From NCBI GenBank assembly GCA_049613795.1, contig JBMZCX010000061.1:1-17296 (forward strand): a stretch of DNA of 17,296 bases, in the 5' to 3' direction. Each line of letters begins with the position of its first letter. The stretch's first letter is position 1. Positions 1 through 5,551 of this stretch are shown one piece after another. Under the pieces are notes generated by a model. It saw nothing but the letters and a program-made list of their open reading frames with translations, ran no database searches and was not told the origin of the DNA. This DNA comes from Thalassotalea_B sp049613795. Lineage in GTDB: Bacteria > Pseudomonadota > Gammaproteobacteria > Enterobacterales > Alteromonadaceae. Position numbers and translations under genes: made by a program.

Positions 1-65
1 AAGAAGAATACACTTCCACCGTAATAAATATTTCGAGCCATGCCTTTTGTAAAACGCTCTGACAT
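1..65 (-). CDS. norC: Nitric oxide reductase subunit C (cytochrome c), N-terminal fragment cut by the window edge
   Basis: Reading leftward from an ATG at 65-63 gives 21 residues beginning MSERFTKGMARN and continuing IYYGGSVFF, which I recognise as the conserved start of NorC. NorC is the membrane-anchored monohaem cytochrome c that passes electrons to NorB, which reduces two NO to N2O. The GGSVFF stretch is the beginning of its single N-terminal membrane anchor; the haem-binding CXXCH lies outside the window. AAGGGA sits about 7 bases upstream as ribosome binding site. norB would be expected further left but cannot be seen. Recognition rests on only 21 residues, but they are among the most conserved in the family. 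Confidence 0.85.
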   Translation of the reverse strand, partial: MSERFTKGMARNIYYGGSVFF

Positions 66-132
66 GGTGTTTCCCTTATTAGAGTTATGTAATAAAGCAA
101 ATTCATCTTAAGGGAATGTAAAGACGCGCTCT

Positions 133-146
133 TTGATAAAAATCAA
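133..146 (-). promoter_or_regulatory. FNR/DNR-type operator of the norC promoter
   Basis: TTGATAAAAATCAA is a perfect TTGAT-N4-ATCAA dyad, the consensus of FNR and the NO-responsive DNR/NnrR proteins. TAAGAT at 105-110 on the minus strand is placed as a -10 box would be if the dyad were centred at -41.5 (class II activation), giving a start near 98 and a leader of about 33 bases before norC. Whether FNR or a DNR-type NO sensor binds cannot be told from the site. Confidence 0.85.
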
Positions 147-331
147 GTTTTAGACCATGGCGAACAATAAAAGGCGAAATAGTTGTGAATTAAAGCAAAA
201 AAGCCTGCTGCAGCAAGGTTATATCCTTATTTTTTGTAGGGTTTTAGCTATGAATATGATAGTGGCTTAGAGAAAAAAAGATAAAATAATTTACCCGTCT
301 CGCCACGCATCAACATCATATAAACCCTTTG

Positions 332-350
332 GGCGAATACTGTATTCGCC
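332..350. repeat. 19-base palindrome just downstream of the AraC-type gene
   Basis: GGCGAATAC and GTATTCGCC flank a single T, giving a perfect dyad. On the minus strand it lies 40 bases after the regulator's stop codon. It could fold into a hairpin, but no U-run follows, so it is not a standard terminator. It may be a weak terminator, an RNA-end stabiliser or a protein-binding dyad. Confidence 0.5.
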
Positions 351-389
351 TGAATCACTAGAGCTATGATGAAACTCATATCAATAGGC

Positions 390-1373
390 TCATTTATTTC
401 TCTTACGTGATTGACCAGGGCTCATACCGGTGACTTTCTTGAACGCCTTACCAAATGACGCTTCTGAGCTATAGCCCACTTTTTCAGCAATACTCACCAT
501 TGACTCTTTACTATGAGTCAAGAGTTCATTGGCAATATGCATACGCCATTGCGTGAGATAAGCTATTGGTGTCATGCCCACAACGTCACTAAAGTGGCGG
601 GCAAAAGCGGTACGCGACATACCAACAGACTTTCCTAAACGCTCTACCGACCAAGGTTTTTCTGGCTGCTTGTGCAGCAAACTAAGCGCCCGACTAAGTT
701 GATTATCCGCTAAGGCTTTAAAATAACCTTGAGTATTATTCTGGCTATTGATGTACCAACGAAACAGCTGAATTACTAACACTTCTGTTAAACGCTCTAT
801 GACTACACCACCACCTGGCTGTCGGGTTTGAGATTCGTTGGCCAAGGTTTTAACCAGATAATTGAGCCAATTTAATTCTGGAGCATTCTCAGATTTAATA
901 TGTAGTACTTGTGGCATATCACGTAATAGCGGCAACATTGTTTGTAATTGGTATTGAAAATAACCACATAACAAGGTTGAAACCTCCACACCACCGGTAA
1001 AAGGATTGCTGCCCTGTTGTATGATTTCTAGCGCATTGTTACCTGGAATATAGTTGTTGCCACTACCGTCACCTATTTGATGTGCTAACCCTGTGGGAAA
1101 TGCGATAATATCGCCAGTAGACAAATAAATAGCATCACTTGAGCTAGCTACTTTTACCCACGCACTGCCCCTAACCACAACATGAAACGTACCACAGTCA
1201 GTTTTTGGTTCGTCTAGCCCCCAAGGTGAAGAGAACTCAACACAAAAATAGCTACTGGCATTAAGACGTATCGCTTGTAGTATGTCTGACAATACGTCAA
1301 TTTCTGGGGCTTGCGTTACACTTACCTCGCTGGTGTTACTATAGCTGCCAAAGGTGCTGTTGTTATTCGACAT
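390..1373 (-). CDS. AraC-family transcriptional regulator with N-terminal cupin domain
   Basis: A 327-residue cytoplasmic DNA-binding regulator. Residues about 25-210 resemble the Cupin_6 type sensory domain (core CGTFHVVVRGSAWV, then LSTGDIIAFPTGLAHQI). Residues about 225-325 form the AraC/XylS double helix-turn-helix: the first helix pair is around WSVERLGKSVGMSRTAFARHF and the second around SIAEKVGYSSEASFGKAFKK, followed by the typical GMSPGQSR end. I chose the ATG at 1373; a TTG one codon upstream is also possible, since AGGAG lies 7 bases from the TTG and 10 from the ATG. It is divergent from the DUF4331 gene, 166 bases away, the usual layout for a regulator and its target. The ligand is unknown. 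Cupin_6 AraC proteins often respond to small organic or toxic compounds, so a link to nitrogen oxides is not implied. Confidence 0.88.
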   Translation of the reverse strand: MSNNNSTFGSYSNTSEVSVTQAPEIDVLSDILQAIRLNASSYFCVEFSSPWGLDEPKTDCGTFHVVVRGSAWVKVASSSDAIYLSTGDIIAFPTGLAHQIGDGSGNNYIPGNNALEIIQQGSNPFTGGVEVSTLLCGYFQYQLQTMLPLLRDMPQVLHIKSENAPELNWLNYLVKTLANESQTRQPGGGVVIERLTEVLVIQLFRWYINSQNNTQGYFKALADNQLSRALSLLHKQPEKPWSVERLGKSVGMSRTAFARHFSDVVGMTPIAYLTQWRMHIANELLTHSKESMVSIAEKVGYSSEASFGKAFKKVTGMSPGQSRKRNK

Positions 1374-1539
1374 CAAACAAATACTCCTATCAAAACAAAA
1401 ATGTACTAACAGACATAAAATACACCCTATTAATCATACTAAGTACGAACATATTGCCTAACAATAGACAAGATAACAAATAGCGCGCACAACTTATTCA
1501 CTCAATACGCCTTAACATCACAACGAAAAAGGAAATGAA

Positions 1540-2616
1540 ATGATTAATTTTAGACATCAACTCAAAAAAATAGCCTCAACAAGTGCCTTAGTATTAACCC
1601 TAGGTATTGCAGCTACAACTTCCATCGCATATGCTAGCCACCATTTTGAAAGCTCGCTTGCCCAAACCTATCCTCAATATGATTTAACCGATATGTATGT
1701 ATTCGACGCGGATACCCAAGGCTATACTGCCTTTATGATGGATGTTAATCCAACCACGGGGCGAGATGGCAAAGCCATGTTTGGTGAAAACGGGGTTTAT
1801 AGTTTTCATATTGCCAACAGTAGCGATGTTAATGGCGAGGGGTTAACCATTACAGCTCATCTTGAAGGCGGCAAGCTAGTATTTGGTCTTGCCAACGGCG
1901 CTAACCCAGCGGTGGGTGCAAAAGGCACTAAAGTCGGTAGTACCGCCTTAGGTAAAAGCCAAAAATTTAGCAACGGCATGCGAGTATGGGCTGGTGCGGC
2001 GCGAGACCCTTTTGTCGGTAACTCGGCAGGATTAATTGCCTTTAGCCAAAAACTAGCCAAAGGTGAGTTAGACCTTACAACCTACAACGCAGGCGTTGAC
2101 TTGTTTGCTGGCTTTAATACCAGTGCCATTGTTGTAGAAGTGCCCAATACCATGTTACCAAAGCAGATTAATGTTTATGCAAGCAGTGCCATGTACAATG
2201 TAGACAAATGGGAACAAGTAAATCGCCTCGCTAACCCATTAGTTACCCATTTATTTATGGCAGATAACAAAATGGAAGTGTCGGAGCATGTAGGGCATCG
2301 TCCAGATATGGATCAAACTCGACGCTACGCCATTTCAAGCCGTGTTTTACGTGCGGCTTCTCTTGATGGAAAAATCTCTGATCCCGTTAAATATGCTGAC
2401 TCAGTCGCCGCAAAATTATTGCCAGATATGATCCCTTACAGCGTGGGTACAAAAGCAAGCTACACATTTAAAAAAATCAATGGCCGTGCACCAACAGACG
2501 ATGCAATGGATACCGTTTTAAGCTTATTTATTGGCCGTGAAGTGACCGACCACGCGAATACGTTTGACCGCCATCCTGTTAAATTTCCTTACCTAGTACC
2601 TATTCAATCTAAGTAA
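1540..2616 (+). CDS. Exported DUF4331 family protein
   Basis: A 358-residue protein with a Sec signal peptide: basic N-terminus, hydrophobic stretch about 13-30, and a likely cleavage after AYA at residue 32. The mature protein opens SHHFESS, then YPQYDLTDMYVF and MMDVNPTTG, the opening typical of DUF4331 proteins. These are secreted or periplasmic proteins of unknown biochemical role. The C-terminus contains RHPVKFPYLVP. AAAGGAAATGAA precedes the ATG as ribosome binding site. It is a single-gene unit ending in a clear hairpin terminator and is divergent from the cupin-AraC regulator, its likely controller. Why it sits between norC and the norEF genes is not evident; it may be an unrelated insertion in the denitrification region. 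Family assignment is good; function is not known. Confidence 0.85.
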   Translation: MINFRHQLKKIASTSALVLTLGIAATTSIAYASHHFESSLAQTYPQYDLTDMYVFDADTQGYTAFMMDVNPTTGRDGKAMFGENGVYSFHIANSSDVNGEGLTITAHLEGGKLVFGLANGANPAVGAKGTKVGSTALGKSQKFSNGMRVWAGAARDPFVGNSAGLIAFSQKLAKGELDLTTYNAGVDLFAGFNTSAIVVEVPNTMLPKQINVYASSAMYNVDKWEQVNRLANPLVTHLFMADNKMEVSEHVGHRPDMDQTRRYAISSRVLRAASLDGKISDPVKYADSVAAKLLPDMIPYSVGTKASYTFKKINGRAPTDDAMDTVLSLFIGREVTDHANTFDRHPVKFPYLVPIQSK

Positions 2617-2623
2617 GTCACTC

Positions 2624-2654
2624 AGCGCCTTTTTATTATAAAAGGCGCTATTTT
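2624..2654 (+). terminator. Rho-independent terminator of the DUF4331 gene
   Basis: AGCGCCTTTT and AAAAGGCGCT form a 10-base-pair stem around the loop TATTAT, followed by ATTTT. It starts 8 bases after the stop codon. Because the stem has A and T tracts on both sides it might also help end norF transcription from the other strand, though less well. Confidence 0.85.
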
Positions 2655-2714
2655 AAAACGCTGTAAGCTAGCGAGAAACTAACGCTTGTGTGCTTAAGGG
2701 AATGCCTTGTCAGG

Positions 2715-2981
2715 CTACAGGTAAATAATGGTAATGATCAGCGGTATGATAATCACGTAGGCGAGCATGACATTTCGCCAAAGGCGTGGTGCGTGTTTCA
2801 GCTCCATAAATACATCAATAATTTGTTGCCCTTTTAGCGCAATTATCAACATAATCATGGCAATAAAGGTGAATGAGTTAAAGGCTGAAGATTGAAAATA
2901 CTGACCTATAGCGACAGAAGCTAGAGTGAGTAATATTAGCCAGCCCCAACTGAGTGCAAAGCGCTGCCAAGCTTTTATCAT
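2715..2981 (-). CDS. norF: NorF-like small membrane protein, cytochrome c oxidase subunit IV family
   Basis: An 88-residue protein with three membrane segments (about 10-27, 34-50 and 68-87). The stretch KGQQIIDVFMELKHAPRLWR between the second and third is typical of NorF and other prokaryotic COX4-like proteins. NorF acts with NorE in the inner membrane and supports full NO reductase activity; its exact role is unsettled. AGAGGG precedes the ATG. It lies 26 bases downstream of norE on the same strand, so the two are almost certainly co-transcribed behind norQ. Its length and topology match the family. Confidence 0.8.
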   Translation of the reverse strand: MIKAWQRFALSWGWLILLTLASVAIGQYFQSSAFNSFTFIAMIMLIIALKGQQIIDVFMELKHAPRLWRNVMLAYVIIIPLIITIIYL

Positions 2982-3007
2982 TTCAACGCCCTCTTATAGA
3001 AATTGAA

Positions 3008-3640
3008 TTAAATAACATAAATTAATGGAAATAAAATTATCCATAACAAGTCAACCATATGCCAATAGCACGCGCCGGATTCAAAGCCGGAAAATTCGTT
3101 GTCTGTTGCTGGGTCACGATATTTACCTTGATAAGCGTTTTTCGCCATATAGAGCAAAATCACCATGCCGAGTAAAATATGCATAAAATGAAAGGCGGTA
3201 ATTAAAAAGTACAAGGTAAAAAAGGTATTGGTTTCTATATCAATACCTTGGGCGAATAACGCTTGATACTCCCAGAGCTTTAATACGATATAAACCGCGG
3301 CAAATACTAAAGCAAACATTAACCTTGTAACGGCTTGTTTATCGTTATTTTCTCGCATTGAGTGCAATGATATCGCGACAAAATAACTACTGGTGATCAG
3401 TGCTATGGTGTTGATAAGCCCTGCAACTTTATGCAGCTGTGCTTTACCTTCTGCAAACATGGCGAGGTTTAAATTTTCGGCAATGGCGAAACCGATGAAA
3501 AATATCGCAAATACCGTTAGCTCAGCCAAAATAAAAAACCACATGGCCAAATCGCCGGGGAGTTTTTTAATTTCATCGTCTTTGGTCGCGCTAGTATTGG
3601 TGATTAATACCTGACTTGGCGTGGCAATATCGCTAGGCAT
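3008..3640 (-). CDS. norE: NorE-like protein, cytochrome c oxidase subunit III family
   Basis: From the ATG at 3640 this is a 210-residue, five-helix membrane protein. Family marks are GDLAMWFFILAELTVFAIFF in the first helix, NTIALITSSYFVA in the second, FHFMHILLGMVILL in the fourth, and ESGACYWHMVDLLWIILFPL at the C-terminus, the conserved end of COX3/NorE proteins. NorE is an accessory membrane protein of NO respiration. The frame is open to an earlier ATG at 3691, adding 17 residues, but those codons lie inside norQ. I prefer 3640 because this ATG overlaps the norQ stop within GATGCCTAG, a classic translational-coupling arrangement, and gives a family-typical length. No strong ribosome binding site is visible at either start. 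norF follows after 26 bases. Confidence 0.85.
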   Translation of the reverse strand: MPSDIATPSQVLITNTSATKDDEIKKLPGDLAMWFFILAELTVFAIFFIGFAIAENLNLAMFAEGKAQLHKVAGLINTIALITSSYFVAISLHSMRENNDKQAVTRLMFALVFAAVYIVLKLWEYQALFAQGIDIETNTFFTLYFLITAFHFMHILLGMVILLYMAKNAYQGKYRDPATDNEFSGFESGACYWHMVDLLWIILFPLIYVI

Positions 3641-4472
3641 CAAAGTAAATTTTAACCACTTCCATAATAGAATTAACCGTTTGTAGGTCATCAGATAATG
3701 GCTCTGCCAAACAGCAACGGCACACTTCGATAGGGTTCATGCCTGACGACATCATTTTAGCGGCGTAGATAAGTAATCGTGTTGAAGCAACTTCTTCTAA
3801 GTCGTTTTCTTCTAAACGGCGCAATGCTTGCGCTAATTCAACTAATTTAAAAGCAATGCTCGGCTCTACCCCAGTTTCTTTAATAATAATGTCTTGTTCA
3901 ATTTTCGGGTCTGGGTAGCCAAAGCGTAAGGCGACAAAGCGCTGACGTGTGCTGGGTTTCATGCCTTTAAATAGATTTTGATAGCCGGGGTTGTAAGAAA
4001 CCACCAACATAAAGCCCGGCGCGGCTTCAATCAGTTCGCCAGTGCGTTCAAGCGGTAAAATGCGACGGTCATCAGCCAGTGGATGCAAAACTACGGTTGT
4101 GTCTTTACGCGCCTCTACCACTTCATCTAAATAACAGATCCCGCCTTCGCGCACAGCTTTTGTTAAGGGCCCGTCTTGCCAGTAGGTGCCTTGTGGGCCA
4201 ACTAGGTGTCGCCCCACTAAATCAGCTGCAGTTAAATCGTCATGACACGCCACGGTATATAGCGGTTTATTAAGTTTTTCTGCCATATGCGCGACAAAAC
4301 GTGTTTTACCACAGCCGGTTGGCCCCTTGATTAAAACCGGTAACTGATGACCATATGCATATTCAAATAATGCTACTTCATTGTCTTGTTGTTGATAATA
4401 AAGTGCATCTGCTGCTGTCTCGGTAGTGTCAGCCTGGACGGCGACCGAGGCGTTAAAGTTGAGTGTAGTCAT
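3633..4472 (-). CDS. norQ: NorQ/NirQ/CbbQ-family AAA+ ATPase, activator of NO reductase
   Basis: A 279-residue MoxR-group AAA+ ATPase. Walker A is GPTGCGKT at 50-57 and Walker B is ICYLDEV at 112-118, with a GPLTKAVREG stretch just before it and VVSYNPGYQNLFKGMKPSTR in the sensor region, all typical of NorQ/NirQ/CbbQ. These ATPases work with a von Willebrand-domain partner (NorD or CbbO) to insert metal into or remodel the target enzyme; for NorQ that is the non-haem iron of NorB. AGGA precedes the ATG. It heads the norQ-norE-norF unit behind a perfect FNR/DNR box at 4605-4618. norD is not in the window, and norQ is separated from norC by four genes. CbbQ is excluded by context rather than by sequence. 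Confidence 0.9.
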   Translation of the reverse strand: MTTLNFNASVAVQADTTETAADALYYQQQDNEVALFEYAYGHQLPVLIKGPTGCGKTRFVAHMAEKLNKPLYTVACHDDLTAADLVGRHLVGPQGTYWQDGPLTKAVREGGICYLDEVVEARKDTTVVLHPLADDRRILPLERTGELIEAAPGFMLVVSYNPGYQNLFKGMKPSTRQRFVALRFGYPDPKIEQDIIIKETGVEPSIAFKLVELAQALRRLEENDLEEVASTRLLIYAAKMMSSGMNPIEVCRCCLAEPLSDDLQTVNSIMEVVKIYFDA

Positions 4473-4604
4473 AATGTCCTATGTGCGCTTATCGCGCTTA
4501 CTATGAAAATAACCATGGAGTAAATAATATTATGGCTAAAATACGCTCAAGGTGTTGCTAAGGCAATTGCTTAATGGCGAAATAGCCAGAAGAATGCCGG
4601 CTAT

Positions 4605-4618
4605 TTGATACGGATCAA
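4605..4618 (-). promoter_or_regulatory. FNR/DNR-type operator upstream of norQ-norE-norF
   Basis: TTGATACGGATCAA is a perfect match to the TTGAT-N4-ATCAA dyad. Its centre is about 139 bases upstream of the norQ start. No convincing -10 box lies exactly 30 bases downstream of its centre (TATTTC at 4579-4584 is a possible one), so the start point is unresolved. The site means norQEF can be induced separately from the nir genes upstream. Confidence 0.8.
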
Positions 4619-4631
4619 GCGAAGACTAATT

Positions 4632-4647
4632 TGTGCGATAAATCACA
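4632..4647. promoter_or_regulatory. Possible CRP-type dyad
   Basis: TGTGCGATAAATCACA matches the CRP consensus TGTGA-N6-TCACA at 9 of 10 positions. It lies 14 bases upstream of the norQ FNR/DNR box and 15 bases past the cupredoxin stop codon. A single CRP-like match is weak evidence on its own. Confidence 0.35.
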
Positions 4648-4661
4648 TTATTGCCATTAGC

Positions 4662-4979
4662 TTAGTTTGAGTTAACGGTGACAACGCCGGTCATTTTTGG
4701 ATGTGGACCACATTCGTAAGCAAACTCACCATTGTCATTAAACGTACGCTGATAGCTTTCACCGGGGAAGATGTAATCCGGCTCTTCTGATTCAAATTGC
4801 TTAAACCAAACATTATGATATTGGCGCTTTTCAATATTTCGCCAAATAACTGTATCGCCCTTTTCAATGGTAATTTCAGCGGGAATAAATTTCTTCTTCA
4901 ATATTTCAACGGTAACTGTTTTCGCGTTTACAATGCAGGTAAAACACAGGCATAAAATAGCTAATATGAGTGAGCGCAT
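4662..4979 (-). CDS. Exported type-1 copper protein (plastocyanin/amicyanin-like cupredoxin)
   Basis: A 105-residue protein with a signal peptide of about 19 residues (hydrophobic MRSLILAILCLCFTCIVNA). The mature domain has the four expected type-1 copper ligands: H55 in QYHNVWF, then C90, H93 and M96 in YECGPHPKM. The C-x2-H-x2-M spacing resembles amicyanin, and the GVVTV end strand fits the fold. Cupredoxins shuttle single electrons in the periplasm; next to nirS and the NirT-like cytochrome it is a reasonable candidate electron carrier for nitrite or NO reduction, which is inference. AGGAAAG precedes the ATG. It lies 60 bases downstream of the STAS gene on the same strand and is followed by the norQ promoter region. 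Confidence 0.85.
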   Translation of the reverse strand: MRSLILAILCLCFTCIVNAKTVTVEILKKKFIPAEITIEKGDTVIWRNIEKRQYHNVWFKQFESEEPDYIFPGESYQRTFNDNGEFAYECGPHPKMTGVVTVNSN

Positions 4980-5039
4980 AAATAACTTTCCTCGTCTAAA
5001 AAATAAATATCATCATGCGAACCTATGATGTTGGGCTGG

Positions 5040-5423
5040 CTACTTATGGTTAAGCCAATTGAATGCTTCTTGCTGATCTGAGAAATACTCTACCTCACCA
5101 GAGATAAACCAAGCTCCCACTTTACTCAGCGTTTCTTGCCAATTTTTATTACCGTAAATTGCCACTTTGCGAAATTTATTATTGTGCTTAAGCAATAGCC
5201 TAAAATCATCCCAGACAGCCCTTGCCTCCCAACCTTTTAGCTCGGTACCGTCAATCAGTACATTCACTTCAGGGTGCTTGACTTGTGATAACGCTGAATT
5301 AATCATTGGGCTGATCGCCTCGTAATCAGCATGCGTTAACTTACCAACCGCTTTTATAGCTAGAAAAACATCCTGATTAACGCGCTCTATGCCGATTGAT
5401 AATCCATGCTTAACAATATTCAT
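5040..5423 (-). CDS. SpoIIAA-like STAS-domain protein
   Basis: A 127-residue soluble protein with no signal peptide or membrane segment. The pattern of an early strand (DVFLAIKAVGKLTHADY), VNVLIDGTELKGWEARAVWDDF, then FRKVAIYGNKNWQETLSKVGAWF and a final EVEYFSDQQEAFNWL is that of the SpoIIAA-like family related to STAS and SEC14 domains. Members are common in marine and environmental proteobacteria and their role is mostly unknown; they may bind a small lipid-like or nucleotide ligand. A very strong ribosome binding site (AAGGAGG) lies just upstream. It sits between the NirT-like gene and the cupredoxin, so it is probably part of the nir transcript. I cannot assign a role in denitrification. 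Confidence 0.78.
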   Translation of the reverse strand: MNIVKHGLSIGIERVNQDVFLAIKAVGKLTHADYEAISPMINSALSQVKHPEVNVLIDGTELKGWEARAVWDDFRLLLKHNNKFRKVAIYGNKNWQETLSKVGAWFISGEVEYFSDQQEAFNWLNHK

Positions 5424-5454
5424 AATGAAACCTCCTTGCTTGATAAAGTAAACA

Positions 5455-5500
5455 GCAGCAATAATGACAGTGCTTATGTTTACACTGCTACTATTGCTGC
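5455..5500 (-). repeat. Imperfect hairpin between the NirT-like gene and the STAS gene
   Basis: Eighteen-base arms (5455-5472 and 5483-5500) match at 15 positions with one further G-U pair, around a 10-base loop. The outer nine pairs (GCAGCAATA with TATTGCTGC) are perfect. It lies 51 bases past the NirT-like stop and 31 bases before the STAS start. No clear U-run follows on the minus strand, so RNA processing or stabilisation is as likely as termination. Confidence 0.55.
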
Positions 5501-5551
5501 CAACGTGCTCGACTTATTTGTCAGTTTAACGTTCTACAACGGGCTAGTGTA

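Larger units (their letters stand above)
66..389. other. Intergenic region between norC and the AraC-type regulator
   Basis: About 324 bases without a convincing gene. It holds the norC ribosome binding site, the -10 candidate at 105-110, the FNR/DNR dyad at 133-146 and, near the regulator end, a 19-base palindrome at 332-350. I see nothing else to annotate. Confidence 0.6.

Noticed and set aside
3641..3691. A longer norE start at 3691
   Set aside because: The extra 17 residues are encoded within norQ, lack a good ribosome site and do not look like the family; the ATG overlapping the norQ stop is preferred.
5440..5453. TTGATAAAGTAAAC as a possible FNR/DNR box for the STAS gene
   Set aside because: Only one half-site matches, and it lies so close to the ribosome binding site that it could not be an upstream activator site.
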